Source: Ischnura elegans (lineage: Eukaryota; Arthropoda; Insecta; Odonata; Coenagrionidae). From it: a stretch of 64,000 nt of DNA. Under the pieces are notes generated by a model. It saw only the letters and a program-made list of their open reading frames with translations. It was not told the DNA's origin and did no database searches. Both the position numbers and the translations under genes were made by a program. Positions 24,101 to 33,860 of the stretch are shown here, one piece after another (position 1 is the stretch's first letter; every line of letters begins with the position of its first letter). The stretch is taken from NCBI RefSeq assembly GCF_921293095.1, contig NC_060248.1:17254744-17318743 (forward strand). Direction: 5' to 3'.

Positions 24101-27026
24101 GATCTCTTTCGTCAAACGGAGGAAAATATGGCGGTCGACTCCATGCTTGAATTTCTTCCTTCTTGCCAATCTTTGGAAGGCAATTGGTCGAAGTTCGATC
24201 AGTAATCATATTTTATGAAGAGTTTCCATTATTTACTAAAATTTACCAAATTTGCTATGTGCATGTGCAGTACGTCACTCTGGGAGAATTTCTCATGAAA
24301 TATTTATGAAAAAGTTAACCATGGGATACTTCATTGCATTCTTACATTGCTATAATTGCAAAAAATAATGTATAATCATAATTTCATTTCATATGAGATA
24401 TTTTTGGATGTTTTAAATTTTATTAGAAAGTATGAAAATGTGGGAGCCTTAATTCTATATCGAAGGAATCAGCATGGGGCCTATGTATCAAGTCTACAGT
24501 TATCTCCGCCCAAATCAGGGTGGATAGAGGGAATTATAACGCATTAATGGCCGCATACTTGATTTTTACTAAGCGTCAACCTTGGTAGAATTGATTTCTT
24601 TCTCTACTTCTCTGCATTCAACCAATGTTACAGCCATAGAGTAGGAGTATATAAGAAGGACTTCACTTAAATGAATTCATAGCTAGGCAGGATAATGAAT
24701 TAATATATACGTATACCTCCTACGTGTAAAAATTCTGAATCTCATAAAATAGCCATTTAGGTAATACAGTAGATTACATTTAATGGGTCCACCGGTTACT
24801 TGGGGCGGCCACTTAATTGGGTCAGATCTTGAAGAACAGAACCCAATAGAGGAATATCCCAGAGTATTCTCCGCTTAATTGGGACAGCATGCCGCTTTAT
24901 TGGGCCATGAGTCGGCGAGATAGACTCTATACTCGCGACGAAATTTAAATTTTTTGTTTTCAGAATACTACTTTTTTATATTTTCCTCCTTTGATTTTAC
25001 TCTTATTTTCCACAAATGTTCGTATTATTACCCTATTTTGAAAGCTCTTGCTGTTATAGTATCCACAAGAGGATAGGACTTTTCTCTAATAGGGCTTAGT
25101 AAAAAACATTCATTCAGCATCGCCCGAGGCTGTAAAAAATACAATTAACTAAATTGTTATAATTCTTAAAAATGATAATAAATTAACTAAACTTGCTGAT
25201 TTATTAATCAAATTAATAGTTTAATAAACTTGTGTTGCATTATAAACATTCTTTAGTCTTCTTTCTATCATTCCAACGTTTGATTATGCTCGTATACAGG
25301 ATAGTTCGCCTAATTGGGGCAGCCGCTTAATAAAGGCAAAGTGCACAAGTCCCGAAATGTCCCAATTAACCGGAATCTACTGTATATTGGCATCAGTCTT
25401 AGTTATGAAATAATGATTTTACATCAAACCTTCATCAAAAAGTCACAAAAATCAAGGAATATTATATTTTACAATAGGTATATGATCTATCCATGCATGA
25501 AGGTTTAGATGTAAGTCGTTGCAACAATAACCACAACTCTCATCAGTTCATACCACTTTCTCAATGAATAGATTCTACCATCTACAGTCTAAGGTTTTTA
25601 AGGTTCTGTGGTATTAAGGCGGGCATCTTCTAGTTTGCATACCATAAATATGAATGCGGATATATCTAGGAAGATGCCCAAAAGAACTTTCTAAGATTCC
25701 ACACATATCATTTGTCCATGTAGTAGGTAAGCAGGCAGTTTCACTTGAGAATGACGTAGAACAGGTCGAAATCGTTCGTGGAATATTAAAATAAGTATGG
25801 AAAGAACAAAGTGCCTTTATTTTATTTTAAGCTGCAATACATTTATATCTTTTTACCCCCTTAATGCATGACCAAATGAAACCTACTTATTTTCAAGGCC
25901 ACCAGAAATGTGTATTTATTCCGTAGAGTATTCTATACAAAAAAATATTATATTTACCATAGCCATATTGCTAGAATGCTGGGGGAAGGAAATGAACTGC
26001 CTCCTGAAATTGATATTTTTGTCATGAAGGCTACGTAGTTTAAACAATGTTTGAGGTATATTCTTAACTTGATATGAAATGTTTGTCCTTTATTTTTGCC
26101 TTGCCCATTATTGTCGTTCTGATGCATATTTATTTTAATTTTTTATTAAAACTTTTGTCTAGATATTGTATACATATCTTTTCTTAATATGTGATGGGCA
26201 CGTATGCATACAAATTTATGAATTGCACATGTGCAATTCATAAATTTGTGTATTTGGTTCAATAAATAATAACAGTAAAGAAATGGAACAAGCATATATA
26301 AAAATCAACGAACGCATTTCATATGAAGATATGATCAGAGTCATCAATTTAAATTAATGTACGGTCTTGAGTAACACTGTTATGACAGTATTTGACTGTA
26401 TAGGATGAAAACAGGCCGCAGAAATTGAAATGAGACCTTGTCAAAAAGATGGAAATTAAAGAAAAAACAGGAAACGCTGAATATGGCTGGTGAGAAGAAA
26501 GGTATTTTGAGGTGGTAATTAGAAGAAAGACGAGGGAGCTGAAGGAGAATTTGAGGCTAGAGGGAATATGAAGTCGGGAATAAGCAGGATAAATGTTGGA
26601 AGGGATATAAGAGGAAGAAGGAGATAAGGCTTTTGTAAACTTGATGGAAGACAAGGAAATTTGGAGGAATTTCGGCATGATAAATACAGCAAAAATTCTT
26701 GTTTATTTTACTGATATTATGCGTGACCTACACGATGGAGCGACAGGGTCCCATAAGCGAGAAAGGGTCGCATAGATGTTCCATAAGACATAATCTTAAG
26801 GATAAATATGTAATTATCAATGTTGAAATTGGTGGAATACAATACATACTCCAGAATTACAGCCAATATCCAAACATGTGAATCTTCTGCGACGGTCATC
26901 GACCCACCACACATCGGTTGGAAAACCCTCCAATCGCTCCTTTGCCGGATGGAAATCGTAGTAGTTAATAAAATTCCCGTATTTAGAGGCCCCTGGATCG
27001 CTTCCCAGGAACGTTTGCGAAGACAT
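18128..27026 (-). CDS. BCDIN3D: BCDIN3D-like RNA 5'-monophosphate methyltransferase (3 exons, 300 aa)
   Basis: Exons in transcript order are 27026-26850, 20495-19960 and 18317-18128, 903 nt in total. The start is ATG at 27026 and the stop TAA ends at 18128. Family hallmarks are visible: the YGNF...YYDFHPA N-terminal motif, the SAM-binding LDIGCNSG (residues 52-59), the acidic VDLDP (about 135-139), SVTMWIHLN (about 194-202) and EPQLWKCY (about 226-233), then a C-terminal W-K-R-K-IILY. In humans this enzyme methylates the 5' monophosphate of cytoplasmic tRNA-His and of some pre-miRNAs using SAM; that role is inferred here. The length is close to the human protein (about 290 aa). The 6.35-kb first intron is loaded with transposons. 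The acceptor of exon 2 was chosen (CCAATG after GAGAG) because it keeps phase and joins GCNSG to PMSISALV as in relatives. An upstream AG at 20513-20514 would break the frame. Confidence 0.9.
18531..18890. mobile_element. MITE with CCAGCCTTTATAT inverted ends
   Basis: CCAGCCTTTATAT at the left end is matched by ATATAAAGGCTGG at the right, 360 bp apart, inside the last intron of the BCDIN3D-like gene. T-rich and A-rich flanks hide the duplication. The inner sequence has no long ORF. The superfamily is not assigned. Confidence 0.55.
21245..21430 (+). repeat. tRNA-derived SINE copy
   Basis: It shares CTGCTGACCAAA, AAATCCTGGCC (B-box region) and CACCCTGAATGTGT-like blocks in the same order with the copy at 57425-57625. 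This marks a dispersed tRNA-derived SINE. It is diverged and lies in intron 1 of the BCDIN3D-like gene, just outside the mariner element. Confidence 0.5.
21457..22759 (-). mobile_element. degenerate mariner-family DNA transposon
   Basis: The length is about 1.3 kb, as in typical mariners. Imperfect terminal inverted repeats (TGCAAGGGGAGTTCACC.. and TACGAGGTGAGTTCAAT..) both lead into AAGTAATGC and are bordered by TA. Minus-strand fragments give mariner transposase pieces: an N-terminal EQRSVIEFL...HWRLQNAY-SDLPVV helix-turn-helix segment (about 22580-22260), and near the other end WTVLPHSPYRPDLIPADFYLFGPMKEA, which carries the third catalytic Asp, then a DDEEIINAV tail. The middle about 430 bp (about 21840-22260) does not read as transposase and may be replaced or inserted sequence. 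The element is inactive. Confidence 0.75.
23921..24023. mobile_element. short hAT-like MITE (family X)
   Basis: 103 bp, with CAGGGGTGGATCCAG at one end and GTATCCGCCTAAG at the other, flanked by a perfect 8-bp direct repeat CATGAGTA (23913-23920 and 24024-24031). TIR type and 8-bp duplication fit hAT. It is related to 33113-33319. Confidence 0.75.
24767..25382. mobile_element. pogo-like MITE, 616 bp, TA-flanked
   Basis: It begins CAGTAGATTACATTTAATGG and ends CCGGAATCTACTG, with TA on both sides. Internal subterminal repeats of the CTTAATTGGG(A/C)CAG type recur near both ends, as in Tigger/pogo-derived elements. No transposase ORF. It lies in intron 1 of the BCDIN3D-like gene. Confidence 0.72.
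26210..26249. repeat. perfect 40-bp palindrome without spacer
   Basis: The half site ACAAATTTATGAATTGCACA is followed immediately by its exact reverse complement; the centre lies between 26229 and 26230. It lies about 600 bp downstream of exon 1 of the BCDIN3D-like gene in its intron. No TE ends were recognised around it. Confidence 0.85.
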
Positions 27027-28372
27027 TTCTTGATTTTAGCTAAAATGTTTACATGAATTACATTACTCGGTGCTTATCGCGCTTCATTTGTTACATCAAC
27101 TCAAAAAATGGCGGTAACCAACGGGAAATTCGAATAATCTTCCGCAGCATGCTTCGAAACTGTGGTCCCGAATAGCCTCAAGTTAGTATTATCAGAGCTT
27201 CAAGTGACGTGAAAGTTCCTTTGCATAGGATCATTTAAAATTTACTTAATATTCGGTTGCTATACTTATTTTATCCATGATTGTCCGTTCTACTGATACG
27301 AACCAATGTATGTCAGAAATACACAGCTATTTTTTTTAGCGGATTCACTTTAATTTGCATCAAGCTTGAGAACATAATCGAATAATTGTTATATATTAAA
27401 GAAAAAATTGTGTAGGCGATAATACCCATGGTCGGCTATTTACTATTTTATTGATACAGCGGTATTTAATGCGCGATCGAAATCAGCAAACCCTAAAGTT
27501 TTTATTTCTAAAGAAAACTTGCAATTTTCCGCGATTATAAGCTTTTATTCCCGACCTAGGTTTCGATATTACTACATAATTATTAACATACAAAATAGTT
27601 CAAGTGTTTCTTTCAATATGAAAAATTCCACTCCATCACGCTGTTCTTCTAATTTTATCCTCAAGTTTTTGTTTAATTCGCCAGAAAATTGATATAATAT
27701 AAAGTTTCATTCAAAATACTTTTTATAGGTGGATTTTTTTTAGAATGTCCATACGACACTCAGCTTCACGGAAATGGCTCGCAAGGAAACTTAAGTGATA
27801 CGATTTTGCTCCTAGAGTATGGAACATCAACTGTAATTTGTCTCACTCCAGTACAGTTATAACTATTTAGATATTTGGATAGATCTGTTAAGTAATACGT
27901 AAACCTTAGTGAGGATATGCAGAGGTGAATGGCGCAAGAAAAGGAGACGCCTAAGAAGAGCCGATAAAAGGGAGAGAGATTGAGGTGTACAGTGAGTAAC
28001 GGAAAGGCTGGCGAAGAGTCGCTCTGTACGGCTAGGAGAGGTAAACTCTGAGGAAGAAATAGAGAGCATTAGATCGAGACATTTTTAATGCGGGTGTGAG
28101 AAATGTGAGATGGTCGGAGAGGAATATGAAGACGAAAGTTGTAGACAGGGCACGGAAAAGAGAGGTGGCCGCTGTAAGAGATAACTAATAGACTGAGGAT
28201 GCGGATGGACGGCGTGCTCTGAAGGACTGAAAAACATTTATTGGAATAACCGTAGTGTTTGTCCAGTGGCCCGGAAAGGCGGAAGTCCGTGGTTCCATTC
28301 CCAGTGCAGGGGTATTTTTTCTCGTGCTAATTAATGTGAGTTTCACCGTCGTCCCTGCGGCAGGATTGAATA
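27027..28372. other. upstream region of BCDIN3D-like gene
   Basis: Mostly AT-rich single-copy-looking sequence. The BCDIN3D-like promoter and 5' UTR should lie in the first few hundred bases, but I recognise no TATA or initiator with confidence. A purine-rich, GC-richer block (about 27900-28200) reads as broken frames with many Arg/Lys/Glu and may be old LINE-derived sequence. A tRNA-like B-box (GGTTCCATTCCC, about 28293-28304) suggests SINE debris. Confidence 0.4.
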
Positions 28373-29276
28373 GGGTAGTTTCCTTCATCAAAGAAAACGA
28401 AAGTCATTGATTGCGATTCGTTACCCACCATTAATGCATTCATAATATGCAAATTATTTTGTTTTAGAAATCCCAGTTTAGACGAATGTTAATGGTCAAT
28501 TTTAACCTCATTTGAAAAAGGCCAGATTGGCGCCCATGCGATGCCACTCCACGCGACGTCACAGTGACCAAGATGCTATACGAGTAGTCAGGAGTTTTAC
28601 ATCGTCTGAGATCAGGGACGCAGCTAGGAATGAAGGCTGGGGGGTTTAGGTGCAACTAATACCGGGGTGTGTGAGGGTATGGAATACCCACCAGGATAAG
28701 CGGTAGGTGCGAGATTAATTTTAAGTGCGGAATTTAAGGATTAATGGTTCAAAATGGTGAGTTTTACGGCTTTCTGAGGGATATCTTATTAATCCACACA
28801 ATATTCTATTAGTAATATCAATCCAATTAAGTGAAATGGATTAAAGTTAAAAATTTCTCTGAGCTCTGGGGGGGTTATCTCCCAAAACCCCCCTCCTCGC
28901 TGCGCCACTGCCTGAGATAACCAACGCATACATGTAGCACAGAGCTCAGGGAAACATCTCTTAATAATCACTTGTTAAAGTTGCCTACGGTCGGAAAGTT
29001 TCCTTCATTCGATTAGGTAATAATAATCCTTATTTACACAAAGCGCTACCTGCTAGCAGGGTACTCTGCTACCTGCTTGCAGCCTGCATCGTAGTGGCGC
29101 TCATAGCCTCGCACCAAGGTGGCCTCACACAGCGGAAGGACAGAACCAGAATGACGCCACACGGGCTTTTCCCAGCATTCATATTTAGCCGTCGCGTTTT
29201 CGCGCGCTTGAAAATTTTCACTTTTCATGTAATCGCAAAAAAATAGATATCGTCATTTATAAATCTAAAAGCGTGA
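28373..29276 (-). mobile_element. MITE family A, copy 1 (truncated, with hAT insertion)
   Basis: Reverse-oriented copy of the ~660-bp element at 29406 and 40298. Its terminal GGGTAGTTTCCTTCATC is at 28373, preceded by TA. The other end is lost at about 29276 in an ATA repeat, roughly 60 bp short of the terminus. A 298-bp hAT-like element is inserted at 28613-28910. After removing it, the copy aligns with the others along its length. Confidence 0.8.
28613..28910. mobile_element. hAT-like MITE (family B), copy 1
   Basis: The ends CAGGGACGCAGCTAGG and CCTCGCTGCGCCACTG form an imperfect inverted repeat. An 8-bp duplication with one mismatch flanks it (TCTGAGAT and CCTGAGAT), placed exactly where the host MITE copy is interrupted. 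298 bp, no ORF of note. It contains a run of seven G's facing CCCCCC near the right end. Confidence 0.8.
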
Positions 29277-29405
29277 AATAATAATAATAATATTTATTGT
29301 TCTTGGACAAAATTGTCCATTAAGAACATAAAAGATATTACAAAATAAACTTGTACAAAATATATGAGATATTTCCGAATGGAACTTAGCACAACTAAAT
29401 AAATA
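29277..29405. other. spacer between two MITE A copies
   Basis: AT-rich 129 bp starting with an ATA repeat and containing TTCTTGGACAAAATTGTCC followed by AAGAAC, a small inverted repeat. It may be the tail of another insertion that truncated copy 1. Confidence 0.35.
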
Positions 29406-30064
29406 GGGTGATTTCCTATTTCTTTTTTATTGCCTAAATAGAAATATTATTACTCCTGGAGTACGTATTTCACGCTTTTAGATTTTTAAATGACGATACC
29501 TATTTTTCGCGATTAAATGAAAAGTGAAAATTTTCAAGCGCGCTAAAACGCGACGCGTAAGTAGGAATGATGGTAAAAAGTCCGTGCGACGCATTTCTGG
29601 TTCCCCCTCCCGCCTTGTGAGGTGACCTTGATCGAGGCTCTGAGCGCTGATACGACGCAGGATGCTAGCGGGTAGCTGAGTACCTTGCTGGCTGGTAGCG
29701 CTTGGCTTAAAAAAGGTTTATTAATAGCTTATCAACCAAAGAAAGCTTTCCGACCTAAGCCAGTTTTAATAGGTGATTATTAACACATGTTTCCCTGAGC
29801 TCTGTGCCTCATGCATGCATTGGTAACCTCAGACGATGTATAACTCCTATTCTCGTTTAGAAACTAGGTCCCTGTGACGTCACGCGGAGTGGAATTGCAT
29901 GGGCGCCAATCTGGACTTTTTCAAATGAGGATAAAATTTGACCCTTGCCATTCGTCAAAACCGGTATTTCAAAAACCAAATAATTTGTGTATTATGAATA
30001 CACTAATGGTGAGTAACGAATCGCAATCAATGCCTTTCGTTTTCTTTGATGAAGGAAACTACCC
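29406..30064 (+). mobile_element. MITE family A, copy 2 (complete, 659 bp)
   Basis: It begins GGGTGATTTCCTATT and ends GGAAACTACCC, flanked by TA on both sides. It aligns along its whole length with 40298-40958 and, reversed, with 28373-29276. It carries a palindromic TGACGTCA at 29875-29882 and AGGTGACCTTGA (reverse TCAAGGTCACCT). No transposase. TA flanks suggest a Tc1/mariner/pogo-type autonomous partner. Confidence 0.85.
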
Positions 30065-31403
30065 TATTGTTTACTATATTCGTAATAATACCATGTATTG
30101 CATGCGGAAAGGCGAAATAATGGGAATATGCCGTTGGCATATGAAATGGGGACACCAGCCTTTGTTACCTTTCCCACATTGAACTCCGTATTTTATTCTG
30201 AATAAAAGCCTATTTGAATGAAATTATACAACTTTTGTAACTTTCCGCAAATTATTATTAGGTACGGTGCGTTTCGACGTTTAGGCGTCATTTTCGAGTA
30301 CCTACGCCTTAGCATCGAAACGCGTCGTACGTCTGTGAAAATTTATAAAGGTTGTAATATACCTTCATTCAGCATGAATGTTCACCAAGTGAAAGCCGAA
30401 TCGATCGATTTCAAAGCTTACTTTTGGCGTTCAGGCCCAGTGGACCGCACGACGTCAAAAACAAAGTTCGCCACTCTTCTCTTCTTCTGGCCACTTCTCT
30501 TCAATCATTCCGGCCCTCCATTCGTTTGCAGAGCTTCCGTTATGTTATCCATCCACCTTTTCTTCAGTCTTCATCTTGGTTTTCATCCTTTCGGGACCAT
30601 AGAATCGGCTAATTTAGGATATATTTCGTTTTCATCCGTTCCACATGATATTTCATTACTCCATCCTCATCTATCTAATCATATCTATATATCTCATATC
30701 TAAAAATCTATCCAATCTCCTCCCTTGTTATAATCCCACTGTCGCATTGGCCCCAGGGGCGCAGCTTGGGAGGGAGGGTTAAGGCACAGCTAATTCTGGG
30801 TATTTAAAAGGGTATGGAATGCCCGCCAGGGTAAGCGAGAGAGGCGGGTCCCTCCCACAGAAATGTTTCAGGATAAATGGTTCAAAATAGTTATTTTTAC
30901 GGCTTTCGGAGGTACCATAAACCAGGATAACTTTGCCTAAGTGGGACAACTTTGCCAGGTTTTGAAAAATATTGTTTGGTGCCCTACTAAGTTCCCTATA
31001 ACTATCCAAGAAAGGGCCTATGTTTTCATCACACCGAAAAGATATTGAGTGATATACTTTCCACACATTTGTAATCCTACGAGTTTTTTGCAGGTCTTTA
31101 TTAGTGTTTTGTTTTCGTCGCGCCAAAATGAATATTTTGGTAGGCTATTCAAAGTGTCTCGCCCTGCCCATTTTCTCAAACGAAAGTAAAAACTTCTGGT
31201 ATCGTTCAATGGAGCATATAATTTACTTTCAGAATCGCTTTAAATGGTAAAATGTATGCTGTACTTATGTTTAATAATGTAACTTGGTAATGTTGCACCA
31301 GGAAGCGTGGTGGAAAGGTGACAACTTTGCCAACTGACAATATTGTTATTTTTCAAATTCTAGCACACTTTTTCCTAAGGGTGCGTTTTTCATATTCGTT
31401 TTA

Positions 31404-32110
31404 TTGACCGTTCAGATGCCAAGACCCTCTAATATCAAGTTGGGAGGCCGCAGGTATCAAAATTATGATGACACTACGCTGCAACTTGCTGTCACTGCAG
31501 TGATTAATAATGAAATGGGCAGTGGAAAAGCAGCCCTGAAATATAATATTCCACATAGGACCATAGGGTGGTTTCCTGTAATTTTTTTATTGCCTAAATC
31601 GAAAGATTATTACTCCGAGAGTACGTATTTCACGCTTTAAGATTTTTAAATGACAATATATATATTTCGCAATTAAATGAAAAGTGAAAATTTTCAAGCG
31701 CACGAAAACGCGACGGCTAAGTATGAATGCTGGGAAAACTCCATGTGACGTCGTTCTGGTTCCCGCTGACGCAAGTGAGGTGACCTTGGGGCGAGGCTTT
31801 GAGCGCTGATTGATTCGTTTTGTTCTTACACCATCGTCCAATCATTTATGACAACCTTTTGATGTTTCAGAGTTCGCTCATTGTAAAAAATAAATGGAGA
31901 GCCATTCTGACGTACTATAAATTGTGGAACTTTAATAGTTATAAAAATCTCGAAAATAGAGCATTTAAAACGATTTTGGCAAAAATTCTCAGTGCTTTGG
32001 ATGAAGGAGGTAAAATGTACTCAAACCTCACATCAGGATTCGAGGAATATGGCCGTGCCGCTAAATCCCAAAGAAGTTTAGTCTTGAATTCCGTGTGCAT
32101 AGAAAACTGA
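31404..32110 (+). pseudogene. broken pogo-type transposase
   Basis: The N-terminal piece (about 31418-31570) reads GGRRYQNYDDTTLQLAVTAV... then GSGKAALKYNIPHRTI, the psq/pogo-type helix-turn-helix. The later piece (about 31877-32080) reads NKWRAILTYYKL...LSALDEG...NLTSGFEEYGR, the C-terminal end of the DDE domain in pogo relatives. The two are separated by a MITE A fragment and the catalytic DDE core between them is not found, so no active enzyme is encoded. Confidence 0.65.
31566..31810 (+). mobile_element. MITE family A, 5' fragment inside pogo-like element
   Basis: It starts GGGTGGTTTCCTG after TA, then follows the family A sequence through the AAGTGAAAATTTTCAAGCGC segment to AGCGCTGAT, where homology stops. 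The right end is absent, by internal deletion or partial loss together with host sequence. Confidence 0.75.
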
Positions 32111-33112
32111 TCGTAATAACACTCCTACAAGAGTGAGTGCTTCATTTTTGAATTATCATCAAGCCTGTTGCCGTAATCCAAACAAAAGTTCGCCATAGAG
32201 AAGAAGACGGAAAATTAATGAGGCTCCAGGATAAACCATGGAAAAATCACACTTGATCACTTCCAAGCACCTCCACACAGAATCATATTGGAGGAACTTG
32301 TAAATAGAAGAAAAATTATGGGCGTAACCATATTATATTATGTTCAGTGTTTTAAGTTTCTGTGTGTACCTTTCTATATTTAAGAGTTTTCTAAGTTTAA
32401 ATTATTTATTCCATTGCTTTATCGAGGTTTCCGCTGGATATAACTCCGTTGGCAAAGTTGCCCCAGTTCCAGAGAATCTTTGCCAACTATGTTTTCAATT
32501 TTTCTAACGTATAAACTTTTACTCAAGCTGTAATTTTTTCACACATGTTGAAAGTAGAGACCAAGAGTAATGGATGATAATGGTTTTAAATCATTGTCGT
32601 ACATGAACTTACAAGAATGCAGTTGAAAAAGAAAAAAAGTGGCAAAGTTGTCCCGGTTTACGGTATATTTGATTGATATTTACACTATTCTGTAAGTAAT
32701 ACTAATCCATTAAAGTAAAATGGATTAAACTTAAAAAATTATCTGAGTCCTCAGGGGGGTTTTATCCCCCAAAACCCCTCCTCGCTGCGCCAATGATTGG
32801 CCCATTAAAGATTATATAGTTACTGATTTTGACGTTTACTCCTTACTTCATCCGGACAGGACCATATATTTTACTAGCATAAGAACCCGCCTCCCAAAAA
32901 TTAGTAGTTTGCTCAAGTCTTGTTTCCTTGATCTCCAGCTTTGGCAACCATACGGAACTAGATAGATAATAATTAAGTATTGGCAGCGAATGATAAAGCA
33001 ATAACCAAATCATTAATTGGTAATTAATTTCTTCCAAGTTGCGCTAAAAAGTATTATGTTTTTAAAACGGGGAATTCGATGGTGGCTTTACAGCCCGGGG
33101 TGAGCCCCTCGC

Positions 33113-33319
33113 CAGGGGCGGATCCAGGATATCTTTCTGGCGGGGCACTAGCAAGGCCATACCCAGGATTTTATTCTGGGGGGGGGGGCACAAGGATACC
33201 TCGTAATACAAAATGAGCGCAATGAAATTGGTACTGTATTAAAAATCTTGCATATTTTTTAAGGGTCTGGGGGGGGGGGGGCGTGCCCTCGTGCCATCCT
33301 CCCCCTAGATCCGCCTATG
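33113..33319. mobile_element. hAT-like MITE (family X), complete copy
   Basis: The ends CAGGGGCGGATCCAGG and CCTAGATCCGCCTATG form an imperfect inverted repeat. 8-bp flanks CCCCTCGC and CCGCTCGC differ at one base. It contains two G-runs (9 and 12 long). 207 bp, no ORF. Confidence 0.75.
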
Positions 33320-33479
33320 CCGCTCGCAAACAACGCCATTTCTGTATTCCTTACCATCGCAAAACCGCTCCTTCACCTGCGCAATTATGCGCCTTATTTT
33401 TTTTGTTTCTGTTTATATTTGTATACTACGCCATTAAACAAATGATATGCTTCACCAGCATTAAATTGTGATTTCTCAT

Positions 33480-33860
33480 TCATCATCATCATTGATCTCT
33501 TCGCCACAGGTTAACACGGGATTTTGGAGATTATTCGCTTCTTACTTTCGCTGGAAATCACGTTAATGATATCCATATTTTTGTTTCCGTTGCATTTTCG
33601 GTCGTCCCTTTTACCACTGTCTCTTTCACATTCTTCATAAACTGTTCTATATTTTACACCTAAGGTCACCTATTTCACACCTTTTGCCATTCTTCACGTC
33701 CACTTGGCCTTGATGATTGTCTTCATCAGACGATTACGCGGCTGATTAAGTTCGCCATTCTTCTAAGTTTTAAGAAGAATTCTCTTATTTCTCAATCCAA
33801 TCGAGTCACTTATTATCATGTTTAATCCCGTTTCCTTTGTCCAGGCGCACGCCATGACCT
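33480..33860 (-). mobile_element. decayed RTE-like LINE 3' fragment
   Basis: The reverse strand contains GATGAAGACAATCATCAAGG followed by CCAAGTGGACG, a match to the conserved coding segment seen at 39549-40100 and 53579-53790. It ends in a CATCATCATCATTGA repeat like the tail of that copy. No open frame survives. Confidence 0.5.

Larger units (their letters stand above)
30915..32663 (+). mobile_element. pogo-like transposon remnant nested in hAT MITE
   Basis: The ends CCATAAACCAGGATAACTTT and its near-inverse (AAAGTTGTCCCGGTTTACGG) are flanked by TA. The TA is the expected target inside the hAT-like host. It holds two transposase pieces (see 31404-32110) and a MITE A fragment. 1,749 bp; the central catalytic part is missing. 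Confidence 0.82.
30754..32795. mobile_element. hAT-like MITE (family B), copy 2, split by a pogo-like element
   Basis: Left end CAGGGGCGCAGCTTGG, right end CCTCGCTGCGCCAATG, with a perfect 8-bp duplication ATTGGCCC (30746-30753 and 32796-32803). Its outer portions align with copy 1 at 28613-28910, including TTTTACGGCTTTC and GGATTAAA-rich parts. The 1.75-kb pogo-like element at 30915-32663 is inserted within. Without it this copy would be about 290 bp. Confidence 0.88.

Noticed and set aside
30218-30703. 161-codon ORF after MITE A copy 2
   Set aside because: Phe/His/Ser-rich low-information translation, no recognisable family and no splice support.
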